Both the position numbers and the translations under genes were made by a program. From NCBI GenBank assembly GCA_934149275.1, contig CAKPEG010000006.1:1-64000 (forward strand): DNA of 64,000 nucleotides, read 5' to 3'. This DNA comes from an uncultured Clostridia bacterium (GTDB taxonomy: Bacteria > Bacillota > Clostridia > TANB77 > CAG-508). Numbering within the stretch: position 1 is the first letter of the stretch; the number at the start of each line of letters is the position of its first letter. A model generated the notes under the pieces. That model did not search any database. It was given only the letters and a program-made list of their open reading frames with translations, and was not told the DNA's origin. Below, piece by piece: positions 1 to 8,315 of this stretch.

Positions 1-1210
1 TTTCATTTGGTTCATCTATTTTTAATTCTACACTTGGAAAAGCTTTACCAACAGAACCAATTCTAGAATATTTAGGTTGTCCATTTCCTGCAGCTAAAAC
101 AGGAGATGTTTCTGTTAAACCATATCCCTGTGCCATATTAATTCCTAAAGCATTAAAACCTTTTTCAACTTCAGGGTCCAAAGCAGCAGCACCATTAATA
201 AACAATCTAACCTTTCCACCTAATAAATCATGAATTTCTTTAAATATTTTTCTTCTAGCATCTATATGCAATTTCATTAAAAAGTTGCTTATTCTCATTC
301 CTTTTTCAACTTTTTCTAATTTACCTTTTTTAGCAATACCTCTCATTACCTTTTTATACATATTCTCATACAAAATAGGAACTGAAATCATTGCAGTAAT
401 TTGATATTCTCTAATATTATCAGCAATATGTCTTATTCCATCGCAATAACATATTGTTGCACCAGCATAAATTGGATATAAAAATCCAACAGTTGATTCA
501 AAAGTATGATGTAAAGGTAAGAAAGAAAGCATTCTATCATTTGTACCTATATCAAACATTGAAGCAATATCTTGAAGGTTTGTACATAAATTTTTATGAG
601 ATAAAGCAACAGCTTTTGATTTTGCAGTTGTACCAGAAGTAAATAGCATTATAGACATTTTCTCAGCATCAATAGTTGCATCAACAAAGTCTTTATTTCC
701 ACCTGCAAGTAATTTTTCTCCTTTTTTTATTAACTCTTTAAAAGATAAAACATCATTTTCATCTTTCTTTAAATCCATACAAATATAATATTTTAAATTT
801 GAAGTTCCAGAATTCTTGACATCTTTCATAACATCAAGATATTTATCACTAAATATAATAGCATCAACTTCTGAACGTTCAACTAAACTTTTAATTTCAT
901 TTTCAGGTAAAGATTTATCCATTGGTACAACAATTCCCGTACCAGCAACAACAGCTAAATATGAAACAGCCCATTCATATCTATTTTCTGAAATAACAGC
1001 TATTCTCTTATCTTTTAAACTTAAATTAACTAACTCTGTTCCTAAAGCATTAACCTGATTTGAAAATTCTTTATAAGATATATCATTAAAAACTCCAGGT
1101 TCCTTAGTTTTAAATCTAAAAGCCGGCTTATCAGCATATGCCTTTGCAGACTTGTTTAACATATCCTTTAAATCTGTTATTTTAACATAATCATGTATAC
1201 CTTTACCCAT
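1..1210 (-). CDS. Long-chain acyl-CoA synthetase (AMP-binding), 3' end outside window
   Basis: Activates fatty acids to acyl-CoA through an acyl-adenylate intermediate. About 403 N-terminal residues are visible, reading MGKGIHDYVKITDLKDML onward; the C-terminal part lies beyond the window edge. The adenylate-forming signature is present as MLFTSGTTAKSKAVALSHKN, and further on come SFLPLHHTFE and GYGLTETSPVLA, which are typical of the FadD/long-chain branch. The signature carries TTAKSK where many family members have TTGxPK, a mild deviation. The ATG at 1208-1210 is preceded by AGGAAGG about 12 bases upstream. The TetR gene ends 33 bases upstream on the same strand, so the two are probably one unit and the regulator may control fatty-acid activation. 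Substrate chain length cannot be told from this sequence. Confidence 0.93.
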   Translation of the reverse strand, partial: MGKGIHDYVKITDLKDMLNKSAKAYADKPAFRFKTKEPGVFNDISYKEFSNQVNALGTELVNLSLKDKRIAVISENRYEWAVSYLAVVAGTGIVVPMDKSLPENEIKSLVERSEVDAIIFSDKYLDVMKDVKNSGTSNLKYYICMDLKKDENDVLSFKELIKKGEKLLAGGNKDFVDATIDAEKMSIMLFTSGTTAKSKAVALSHKNLCTNLQDIASMFDIGTNDRMLSFLPLHHTFESTVGFLYPIYAGATICYCDGIRHIADNIREYQITAMISVPILYENMYKKVMRGIAKKGKLEKVEKGMRISNFLMKLHIDARRKIFKEIHDLLGGKVRLFINGAAALDPEVEKGFNALGINMAQGYGLTETSPVLAAGNGQPKYSRIGSVGKAFPSVELKIDEPNE

Positions 1211-1243
1211 TTTTATTTCATTCCTTCCTAAAAATACCACTTG

Positions 1244-1816
1244 CTACTTAACATCTCTTTTCAATCCATAAATCATTTTATCAAATTCCAAACATAACTC
1301 TTTAATATCTATTGGATTTCCTGACTTTATTTTATACATAAATCCAGCACACGTAAATGAAAAGATTTCAGAAGCAATAATACCACTATTACCATCTTTC
1401 AACTCACCACTCTGAATACCTTCTTTAACAATCTCTTCAATCTTACCAATATAATCAGTTATATACTTTTGACACTTTTGATTTCGTTGATCGCTACCCC
1501 AAACCTGAGATAAATAAATAGTAATCAAATTTTGGTACTTAGTTATTATTCTCAATTGAAGCAACGCAACTGCTCTCAATTTATCTATTGAATTATTTAA
1601 TTTTGAAATTTTTAAATCTATATTATTTATTAAAAGTTTTGTACCTTCTTCTAATAAAAAATTATAAATTTCTTCTTTGCTCGAAAAATGATAATACAAA
1701 GTACCTTTAGCAACACCAACTGTAGCAGTAATTTCCTCGACACTTGTAGCATCATAACCTTTTTCAGCAAACAATTTCATAGAAGTTTCGAAAATCTTTC
1801 TTTTAGTTTTATTCAT
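1244..1816 (-). CDS. TetR/AcrR family transcriptional regulator
   Basis: A 190-residue one-component repressor of normal family length. The N-terminal helix-turn-helix is clear: KRKIFETSMKLFAEKGYDAT, then VEEITATVGVAKGTLYYHF and SSKEEIYNFLLEEG. This is the standard TetR DNA-binding layout at about residues 5-55. The rest is a helical ligand-binding domain with no recognisable ligand signature. It lies directly upstream of the acyl-CoA synthetase on the same strand. Several fatty-acid metabolism genes in Firmicutes are controlled by TetR proteins that sense acyl-CoA (FadR of Bacillus), so control of the neighbouring gene is a reasonable inference. Target and ligand remain unproven. Confidence 0.9.
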   Translation of the reverse strand: MNKTKRKIFETSMKLFAEKGYDATSVEEITATVGVAKGTLYYHFSSKEEIYNFLLEEGTKLLINNIDLKISKLNNSIDKLRAVALLQLRIITKYQNLITIYLSQVWGSDQRNQKCQKYITDYIGKIEEIVKEGIQSGELKDGNSGIIASEIFSFTCAGFMYKIKSGNPIDIKELCLEFDKMIYGLKRDVK

Positions 1817-1913
1817 AATTTATTTATCACCTATCATAAAAATATATATTATTATATATTTTTAATAATAAGTTTGCAATATTTTATTTTCAAAATCTAT
1901 AAATATGTTGATT

Positions 1914-2678
1914 TTAAGCATATTTGCTGACTTTGATAACAAAACGATTATTTTTTGTACTTCTGACCAAACCGTCAATTCTAAACTTTCCTTTTCCTCT
2001 AATAGTCACAATATCGCCCTCATCAACACTTTTTGAACTCTTTAAAGCCGTTTCATAATTAACAAGTACTCTTTCATCGCCTATGTACTCATCAGCATTT
2101 GATCTAGAACACCCTGCAAGTTCAGCAACAATATTATCAATTCTCATACTAGCAACAATAATTGTACTTTCTTCAAATCTATCAATTTTTTGCTTGATAT
2201 CATCCATAGGAATAACTTCAATATCTGCTTTTCTAAAACGAGTAAGTTCGCTCAATGACTGCTTTATAAACTCTTTGTTCATATCAAAAGCAATTATATC
2301 AGCACCATACTCGTCAACTAAAATATCACCTATTTTACCTCTATCAATTCCAATCTTTATAAGAGCAGATAAATAATTTTTATGTTCATAAGCTCCTATT
2401 TGATCATTTTTTAATGTAATCCTAATTCCAATCAAAACACTTTTAAGTGATTTTCTAGCAAGCTCCTCCGTTAATTTCTCTGGATAAAAAACTAATATTT
2501 TTCTATCCGCATTTTCATTCACTCCATAGAAAAAAGCATTTTCAAGTCTCACATTTTTCTCAATAACATGCTGTTCTTTTTCATTTAAAAAATCAGTATA
2601 TGTAATTTTGTTTTTAGAATTGCAAATTTTCTTTTTATCTAAAACCTTTGCAATCAATAAATCATTTTCATCTTTCAT
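1914..2678 (-). CDS. YlmH-like S4-domain RNA-binding protein
   Basis: Resembles YlmH, an S4-domain protein of Gram-positive bacteria that binds the ribosome/tRNA and is implicated in clearing stalled nascent chains; in many genomes it lies near division genes. Visible marks are RLENAFFYGVNENADRKI near the N-terminus, a central GDILVDEYGADIIAF segment and a C-terminal S4 core around AGCSRSNADEYIGDERVLVN followed by VDEGDIVTIRGKGKFRIDG. The reading frame opens at a TTG (2699), but an ATG at 2678 fits better because it overlaps the end of dxs by only 11 bases; I chose that. Here the gene is coupled to dxs rather than to the ftsZ-ylm cluster. About 254 residues, normal for the family. Confidence 0.85.
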   Translation of the reverse strand: MKDENDLLIAKVLDKKKICNSKNKITYTDFLNEKEQHVIEKNVRLENAFFYGVNENADRKILVFYPEKLTEELARKSLKSVLIGIRITLKNDQIGAYEHKNYLSALIKIGIDRGKIGDILVDEYGADIIAFDMNKEFIKQSLSELTRFRKADIEVIPMDDIKQKIDRFEESTIIVASMRIDNIVAELAGCSRSNADEYIGDERVLVNYETALKSSKSVDEGDIVTIRGKGKFRIDGLVRSTKNNRFVIKVSKYA

Positions 2679-4536
2679 TTTCTTTTCCAACAAATTCAAT
2701 TATTTTCTTTGTAACGCTCTCAACATCTAATTCATATTTATTTTCAATTTCAGAAACTGAACCGTGTTTTATAAAATCTTCTGGATATCCTAAATTTAAA
2801 ACCTTGCAATCATCGTTTGCAATTACCACATCAACTCTGCTTGCAAATCCAGTAGCAGAAATATTATCCTCCATAGTAGCAATTTTCTTAGTTTTTGAAA
2901 TTGATTTTAAAATATTTTCTTCATCAAAAGGCTTCATAAATCTAGCATTAATAACTTCTGCATTAATTTCATTTTCTTTCAATTTCTCTGCAACTTCCAT
3001 TGCATAAGAAACCATCTTACCAATTGCCAAAATCGTAACATCCTCACCTGAGCATAACAGTTCTGATTTTCCTAATTCAATTTTTTCAGACTTTTCGTCA
3101 AAATCATATGAACTCTCTGAACCTCTTGGGTATCTGATTGCTACTGGCCCATCAAAATTAACTGCAAACTCAAGCATATCTTCCAATTCTTTAAAGTTCT
3201 TTGGCGCCATTACAGTAAAATTAGGAACAGTATTTAAGAAAGATAAATCCAATATTCCTTGATGAGTATCCCCATCATTTCCAACAATTCCCGCTCTGTC
3301 AACACATACTACAACTGGCAACTTTTGAAGAGCAATATCATGAATTAACTGATCATATCCTCTTTGTAAAAATGACGAATAAATTGGTATTACAGGTCTC
3401 AAGCCATTCTTAGCCATTCCCGCAACCATACCCAGTGCATGTTGTTCTGCAATCTCAACATCAAAAAATCTATCTGGGAATTTTTTAGCAAACTCTGAAA
3501 GACCTGTTCCATCTTCCATCGCAGCTGTAACAGCCACAATCTTATCATTTTTCTCAGCAAGTTCTACTAGCTTTTCGCCCATCACTTTAGAATAATCTTT
3601 AACAGAACCTTTTTTCTTCTCACCTGTTTCAATATTAAAAGCAGATGTAGAATGATATTTATTAGGATTCTCCTCAGCATATTTATAACCTTTCCCTTTT
3701 TTAGTCACAACATGAATTAGAACAGGTCCTTCAAGTTCTTTACTTATATTAAATATACTTTCTAAATCCTCAATATTATGGCCATCTACAGGTCCTAAAT
3801 ATCTAAAACCAATATTCTCAAAAAACATCTTTGGAATAACTAATTGTTTAATACTATTTTTTAATTTAACAACTAATTTAACAATCCACTCTCCAACAAC
3901 AGGAATCTTTCTAATAAAATTCTTTGCAGAAACATTAGAGTTTATATAAAGTTTTTTCGTTCTTAACTTTGAAAGCATCAAAGCTAGTCCACCAGTATTT
4001 TTGGAAATACTCATTTCATTATCATTTAAAACAACAATCAAATTAGTTTTACTAATACCAGCATCATTTAAAGCCTCAAGCGCCATACCACCAGTCATTG
4101 CACCATCACCAATTACCGCAATAACCTTATTATTCTCATGCAAAATATCTCTTGCTCTCGCCATACCTAAAGCAACAGAAATAGATGTACTACTATGACC
4201 TGTATCAAAACTATCATACTCAGATTCAGAAGTTCTAGGAAAACCAGCAAGTCCATCCATTTTTCTTAAAGAATCAAATTTATCTTTTCTTCCAGTTAGC
4301 ATTTTATGAACATAAGTCTGATGCCCAACATCCCATACTATCTTATCTTTAGGCATGTTAAAAACAGAATGAAGAGCAATTGTAAGCTCAACAACACCTA
4401 AATTTGAAGCAAGATGTCCACCATTTTTAGATACAGCATCCAAAATTTTTTCTCTTATTTCGCCTGCAAGTTCATTTTTCTCCGATATATTTAATTTTTT
4501 TACATCCTCAGGCATATTTACCTTATCAAAAATCAT
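2668..4536 (-). CDS. dxs: 1-deoxy-D-xylulose-5-phosphate synthase
   Basis: Condenses pyruvate and glyceraldehyde-3-phosphate to DXP using thiamine diphosphate, the first step of the MEP isoprenoid pathway. The 622 residues match family length. Motifs include GHQTYVHKMLTGRKD, the thiamine-binding GDGAMTGGMALEALNDAG, and the second-domain VEIAEQHALGMVAGMA, DRAGIVGNDGDTHQG and IRYPRGS. The start follows an AGGAGG-type site. It is nine bases downstream of a polyprenol kinase-like gene and overlaps ylmH, so the three are probably cotranscribed; the pairing with a prenol kinase fits isoprenoid metabolism. Confidence 0.98.
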   Translation of the reverse strand: MIFDKVNMPEDVKKLNISEKNELAGEIREKILDAVSKNGGHLASNLGVVELTIALHSVFNMPKDKIVWDVGHQTYVHKMLTGRKDKFDSLRKMDGLAGFPRTSESEYDSFDTGHSSTSISVALGMARARDILHENNKVIAVIGDGAMTGGMALEALNDAGISKTNLIVVLNDNEMSISKNTGGLALMLSKLRTKKLYINSNVSAKNFIRKIPVVGEWIVKLVVKLKNSIKQLVIPKMFFENIGFRYLGPVDGHNIEDLESIFNISKELEGPVLIHVVTKKGKGYKYAEENPNKYHSTSAFNIETGEKKKGSVKDYSKVMGEKLVELAEKNDKIVAVTAAMEDGTGLSEFAKKFPDRFFDVEIAEQHALGMVAGMAKNGLRPVIPIYSSFLQRGYDQLIHDIALQKLPVVVCVDRAGIVGNDGDTHQGILDLSFLNTVPNFTVMAPKNFKELEDMLEFAVNFDGPVAIRYPRGSESSYDFDEKSEKIELGKSELLCSGEDVTILAIGKMVSYAMEVAEKLKENEINAEVINARFMKPFDEENILKSISKTKKIATMEDNISATGFASRVDVVIANDDCKVLNLGYPEDFIKHGSVSEIENKYELDVESVTKKIIEFVGKENER

Positions 4537-4545
4537 ACAATCCTC

Positions 4546-5187
4546 CTAAACAGCCAATAACGTTAATATTGTTACAATTATAGGAACTGTTATATTATCC
4601 AATCCTTTTATTGAAACCGCTTCCAAAATCGTTGAAACAACAGCAATACAAATAGTATCAAGAAATAAATACTTGATACCTATAATTTTTAATACTATAT
4701 ACGAAATCAACAAACTAATAATAAACATAGTTAATGAACCCGCAACACTTTTTACAGTATCACCTATTTTATACTTCTGACTCTTTATCTTTTTTCCAAC
4801 AATAGCAGCTAATCCATCTCCATATCCCATAATTAAAATACCAGATGCGCCCACGATTGGATTACCAACCCCATATGAAATAATTGACGCAATCAACATA
4901 GACACAGCATAATATACCGTCCCTAAACCATCATTTTTCTCACGTTCAATAGATTTTATCAATTTAAATTTATACGATAACAAATTTATAAAAACAAACG
5001 CAATTGGTAAAACACAAGCTGCCCACATTGAATCTATAAAAAACAAATAAATAATCCAAACATTTGACAATAAAATATGTACATACTTTCTGCTAGCTTC
5101 TTCGCCAAATTTATTAACAAACTTTGATGACACTATAACAAATGCAATATATATTGCTGAAATTATGATTCCAATAAAATTATTCAT
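4546..5187 (-). CDS. Dolichol/phytol kinase-like membrane protein (CTP-dependent prenol kinase family)
   Basis: A 213-residue integral membrane protein with about six or seven hydrophobic segments. The conserved features of the dolichol/phytol kinase and CDP-diglyceride synthetase superfamily are present: RKYVHILLSN in the first third, then ASGILIMGYGDGLAAIVGKK and a KIGDTVKSVAGSLTMFI segment, where the Gly-Asp-Gly-Ala and Lys-Ser-(x)-Gly-Ser elements belong to the nucleotide-binding region. Family members phosphorylate long prenols using CTP. The gene immediately precedes dxs (nine-base gap), which supports a role in isoprenoid salvage or lipid-carrier metabolism. The exact substrate is not shown by the sequence. 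Confidence 0.82.
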   Translation of the reverse strand: MNNFIGIIISAIYIAFVIVSSKFVNKFGEEASRKYVHILLSNVWIIYLFFIDSMWAACVLPIAFVFINLLSYKFKLIKSIEREKNDGLGTVYYAVSMLIASIISYGVGNPIVGASGILIMGYGDGLAAIVGKKIKSQKYKIGDTVKSVAGSLTMFIISLLISYIVLKIIGIKYLFLDTICIAVVSTILEAVSIKGLDNITVPIIVTILTLLAV

Positions 5188-5296
5188 TTAATCTTCTCCC
5201 AAATTTCGTAAAAATCAAACACATTATAACAAAATTTGCACAATTAAGCAACCTCTAGAGCAAAAGCAAATCTCTGTATGTTATTTTTTTTTTATT

Positions 5297-5425
5297 AAAG
5301 AACATTATATTTTATTTTCGAATGACGCGCAGTTTGAAAGTTTTTACCTAACCTGCTAAACAAAGTTTAGTGGGCGGTAAAATCTTTTAGCAAGGAATGC
5401 GAAAATAAAATATAATGTTCTTTTA
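5297..5425. repeat. Dispersed structured repeat, family A copy 1
   Basis: A 129-bp element with about 27-bp terminal inverted repeats that match at all but one position (AAAGAACATTATATTTTATT at the left end, its complement at the right). The core carries GACGCGCAGTTTGAAAG, a CTAAAC/GTTTAG hairpin and TTTTAGCAAGGAA. The same core recurs at 35064-35193 (opposite orientation) and 48209-48337 with different, again self-complementary, arms. It lies in the gap between two minus-strand genes. Confidence 0.85.
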
Positions 5426-5465
5426 AAATATAAAAAGAATGAGTAAAAAATACTCATCCTTAACA

Positions 5466-6203
5466 TTACTTTCTTCCTATTCCAATATACTCCTTATCCA
5501 GTATTCTCTTTCTCTCTTTCCAATCAGGCATAAACATAGCAATAAAATTATAAAAATTCTTACTATGATTTTGAAATTTAAAATGAGATAACTCATGCAA
5601 AACAACATATTCAATACATTCCATAGGCGTTTTAATCAAATTCAAATTAAACGTAACCTTGTTTCTCATAGGCATACAACTTCCCCATATAGCCTTTGTT
5701 TTTCTAACCTCTATTTTAGGCATCTTAACCCCATAATCTTTTAAAATCTGTTGATACTCAATAACAACTTTTTCAAAAACTTCTAATGCATACTCTCTAA
5801 GCCATTTATCATATACTCTACTTATGTATTCAGCATTATCCGCATACTTTTCTTTCACGTAAATTTCAATAGTGTCATCCTTTACATTAACACCATTTAC
5901 AGTATTCTTTATAATTTCCAACTTATACTTTTTTCCGTGCAAATACACAGTTTCATCATTTTCAAACTTCAGATTTTCTTTTTCTTTTAAAACTCTCTCA
6001 TAAAAATTCTGCTGTTTCTTTATCCAACCGCTCTTTTTTCTAACAAAATCTTTAGCAGCATCCATTGACAATCTCATTGGAATTGACAATGTCACTGTTT
6101 TATCAACATTTACTTTTAAATTCAAATTCTTTATTCTTTTTCTTTGAACAAAAAAATATATTTTTTCTCCATTTATTTCAACAAACTCTTCCAAGCTTAA
6201 CAT
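5466..6203 (-). CDS. YgjP-like zinc metallopeptidase (DUF45/M48-like)
   Basis: A 245-residue cytosolic protein with the zinc-protease signature HELSHFKFQNHS near residues 203-214, preceded by the family hallmark IWGSCMPMRNKVTFNLNLIK. The C-terminal PDWKERKRILDKEY is also typical of the YgjP/DUF45 group, a small SprT-like metallopeptidase. Its physiological substrate is unknown; related proteins sit near restriction or repair genes in other genomes. The start overlaps the end of the nucleoside phosphorylase gene by seven bases, so the two are translationally coupled. A GAGG directly abuts the ATG, which argues for coupling rather than independent initiation. Confidence 0.87.
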   Translation of the reverse strand: MLSLEEFVEINGEKIYFFVQRKRIKNLNLKVNVDKTVTLSIPMRLSMDAAKDFVRKKSGWIKKQQNFYERVLKEKENLKFENDETVYLHGKKYKLEIIKNTVNGVNVKDDTIEIYVKEKYADNAEYISRVYDKWLREYALEVFEKVVIEYQQILKDYGVKMPKIEVRKTKAIWGSCMPMRNKVTFNLNLIKTPMECIEYVVLHELSHFKFQNHSKNFYNFIAMFMPDWKERKRILDKEYIGIGRK

Positions 6204-6985
6204 CCTCTTATATCACTTATTTTTCTTGCCAATTCAAACGCCAAATAAGGCACCAACTTTTTCTTTTCGAAATTAGTTAATTGATTAAGACTTCTTTCAT
6301 CCCATTCAACAGCATCCATATTGTCCCCTGCATAATAAAACGTAAAATAATCTAAATTCTTATATTTACAAACAGCAGCAATACACGCACCTTCCATCTC
6401 AACACAAACAGCACCTTGCTCTTTAAAATATTTAACCTTCTCCCTTGTTTCTCTAAAAAAGCCATCTGTAGTCCATGTTGCACCTTCAAAAAATTCATAA
6501 TTATTTTCTTTAAGTATCTGTTTAAAAACATCTGTATATTTTGGATTTAGCTCAACCCAATCAGACTCAGGCATATAATGATAACTTGTTCCCTCATCTC
6601 TAAAAGCTTTATTTGGAATTATTATAGAACAATCTTCAATACTTTTATCCAATACACCACAATTTCCAAAAATAATAAATGTATCAACTCCATGAACACT
6701 TAATTGCTCAATATCAGAACTTATCCATGGTCCACTAATACCAGCCATAAATAATGCAAACTCCACATCTTTATATTTCATAATATACACAGGTCTTTTA
6801 CAATTAGCACATCCAATTGCACCAACCTTCTCACATGAAAACTTTTGGACAATATCAGCCAATAAAAACTCAGAAAAAACACCTATCGCTATATGTGGTA
6901 ATTTATAATTTATATCATGTGTCCCATCTAATTTTATAATTCCATCTGGTTTAATCATTCCCTCTTCTTGACTAAATCTTATCAT
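6197..6985 (-). CDS. Nucleoside phosphorylase (uridine phosphorylase-like, PNP/UDP family)
   Basis: Predicted to split nucleosides with phosphate into base and (deoxy)ribose-1-phosphate. The 262 residues hold the PNP/UDP family marks: FALFMAGISGPWISSDIEQL in the phosphate/ribose region, TFIIFGNCGVLD, and the ribose-binding VCVEMEGACIAAVCKYKN with its Glu-Met-Glu triad. Base specificity (uridine versus purine) cannot be decided by eye, though the layout resembles uridine phosphorylases. ATG at 6985 has AGGAG seven bases upstream. It is the first gene of a pair with the YgjP-like protease. A YefM-like antitoxin gene ends 26 bases upstream. Confidence 0.86.
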   Translation of the reverse strand: MIRFSQEEGMIKPDGIIKLDGTHDINYKLPHIAIGVFSEFLLADIVQKFSCEKVGAIGCANCKRPVYIMKYKDVEFALFMAGISGPWISSDIEQLSVHGVDTFIIFGNCGVLDKSIEDCSIIIPNKAFRDEGTSYHYMPESDWVELNPKYTDVFKQILKENNYEFFEGATWTTDGFFRETREKVKYFKEQGAVCVEMEGACIAAVCKYKNLDYFTFYYAGDNMDAVEWDERSLNQLTNFEKKKLVPYLAFELARKISDIRGC

Positions 6986-7011
6986 TCCATTACTCCTTCA
7001 ATTACAATTAT

Positions 7012-7251
7012 TTATTCTGAAACATCAACAAACTCGTCATCAGCATCATTAGCTCTTTTTATTATCTTCTCTTTTAAATTAGGTACAGATGAAATATATA
7101 AAGTCTCCATTAAACTATTATAATCTTCCTCTGATAAAATCACAGCATTTCCTTTTTTAGTTTTAATATTAATTGGTTCATTATGCTCAATTGTATTTTC
7201 TATAATTTCATATATATTTTTTCTGAAACTTATTATATCAATACTTACCAT
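7012..7251 (-). CDS. Phd/YefM-family antitoxin, orphan
   Basis: A 79-residue protein with the Phd/YefM fold: an N-terminal DNA-binding part (DIISFRKNIYEIIENTIEHN) and the typical core PINIKTKKGNAVILSEEDYN followed by SLMETLYISS. The acidic tail DDEFVDVSE would be the toxin-binding region. These proteins repress their own operon and neutralise a RelE/YoeB or Doc-type toxin. A GGGAGG site precedes the ATG. No toxin-like gene follows: the next gene downstream on the same strand is a nucleoside phosphorylase. Either the toxin has been lost or the protein is used as a stand-alone regulator. Confidence 0.85.
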   Translation of the reverse strand: MVSIDIISFRKNIYEIIENTIEHNEPINIKTKKGNAVILSEEDYNSLMETLYISSVPNLKEKIIKRANDADDEFVDVSE

Positions 7252-7293
7252 TTCTAGCCTCCCACATATAGATGATTATTTCTTTCAATAAAA

Positions 7294-7506
7294 TTGCTTT
7301 CAATGCTTTACTTAATTTTATTTCTATTTTTAATTTTATCTTGTACGATTATCTTGTACAATATCACAACAATACTTAGCATAGATAAAGAAAAAAACGA
7401 GGCAATTGACCAAGCATTCTTTAATAAAATAAAAAAAAAAATTAGATTTGGATTTAGAGCGATAAAAAATAGACATATTTTTATACATCGCTCTTATCTA
7501 ACTTAA
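7294..7506 (+). CDS. Doubtful small membrane ORF
   Basis: A 70-codon reading frame (TTG at 7294, ATG at 7303) in the gap between two minus-strand genes. It begins with one long hydrophobic segment (LYLILFLFLILSCTIILY) followed by a basic tail. I see no ribosome-binding site. Its last third runs through a strong hairpin that is well explained as the terminator of the opposite-strand cluster. It is probably spurious, but the hydrophobic start and position are not impossible for a small membrane peptide. Confidence 0.2.
   Translation: MLSMLYLILFLFLILSCTIILYNITTILSIDKEKNEAIDQAFFNKIKKKIRFGFRAIKNRHIFIHRSYLT
7431..7502 (-). terminator. Terminator of the alpha/beta-hydrolase cluster
   Basis: On the minus strand AGAGCGAT pairs with ATCGCTCT around an AT-rich loop, with an outer TTAGA/TCTAA pairing, followed by a run of eleven T. 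It directly follows the stop codon at 7503. Confidence 0.8.
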
Positions 7507-7988
7507 TGATTTATTAACTTCTTTATAAAACCTAATACTCTTAGAAATATATTTTGTTTTTTTGGTACTCTTACCGGTAAATTTTGATTGTGTTCTTTAT
7601 CTATTTTTTCATCAACATTTGGGCTAATATTATTATTTACAGTATTATTTCTATTTTTAAAAATATTATCAACATTATATATTCTTTTTAATTTCTCTTG
7701 ATAATTTTGTTCATTGATATTTAAATGATTACGAAATTTAGTTTTTTGTTCTTCAGTTTCACACCAGTAATTTAAACAAATCATAGCAATTATGCCTTTT
7801 GCCTCTTTTGTAAGATTCAATTCTTTCAAAGGCTTATTATAATCAAAATTGCAAGAATAATTATCATCTGCATTTTCTTTAAGAAACAACATAAACTTAT
7901 TTGGAATTTTATCAATATCATCTTGATTTATTCCTTTTAAATAATGTAATGTCTCAGAAATTGCAATACTATATCTTCTGTTTACCAT
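7503..7988 (-). CDS. Hypothetical protein
   Basis: A 161-residue soluble protein that I do not recognise. The first 110 residues look helical (ISETLHYLKGINQDDIDKIP, then LTKEAKGIIAMICLNYWCET), followed by an Asn-rich linker (NRNNTVNNNISPNVDEKI) and a basic C-terminal stretch ending FLRVLGFIKKLINH, which could be an amphipathic membrane-touching helix. The ATG has GGAG eight bases upstream. It is the last gene of a three-gene minus-strand cluster with the alpha/beta hydrolase, 15 bases after the preceding gene. No function is proposed. Confidence 0.75.
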   Translation of the reverse strand: MVNRRYSIAISETLHYLKGINQDDIDKIPNKFMLFLKENADDNYSCNFDYNKPLKELNLTKEAKGIIAMICLNYWCETEEQKTKFRNHLNINEQNYQEKLKRIYNVDNIFKNRNNTVNNNISPNVDEKIDKEHNQNLPVRVPKKQNIFLRVLGFIKKLINH

Positions 7989-8003
7989 AAAATTTCTCCA
8001 TTT

Positions 8004-8315
8004 CTATCGTTCCGTTTCCTCTTTCATTTTGTCTTTGCCAAGTACATTTTCTCTAACAATCCTTGTTGCTTCTTGTTCTTTAGAAATTCTTAAACTTTCA
8101 TCATCTAAACAATCTTCTAATCCTCTTTTGCCATTAGAAGTTTCTTTCGTTTTTTCGATTGTTCTAAAAATCGTATCAATTTCATCGCTCGAAAGCTCAT
8201 CATACACTCTATCAATATTTCTATCACTTAAGCTACTTGTATAGCTATCCAACGCAGTTTTAATTTGACTCTCTGACACTCCAGAAAGTAAACTTAAATT
8301 TTTTCCGACTCGCAA
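8004..8315 (-). CDS. Hypothetical protein, possibly the displaced C-terminus of the upstream hydrolase
   Basis: A 103-codon frame opening at a TTG inside the 3' end of the hydrolase gene, overlapping it by 56 bases. Its sequence is helical and charged (SQIKTALDSYTSSLSDRNID, then DELSSDEIDTIFRTIEKTKE), with no known domain. I see no good ribosome-binding site for the TTG. Removing one A from the A6 run at about 8299-8304 would join this frame directly to the hydrolase (RRYIASRKNLSLLSG), giving one protein of about 600 residues. I therefore think this is more likely the hydrolase tail than an independent gene. Confidence 0.6.
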   Translation of the reverse strand: MRVGKNLSLLSGVSESQIKTALDSYTSSLSDRNIDRVYDELSSDEIDTIFRTIEKTKETSNGKRGLEDCLDDESLRISKEQEATRIVRENVLGKDKMKEETER

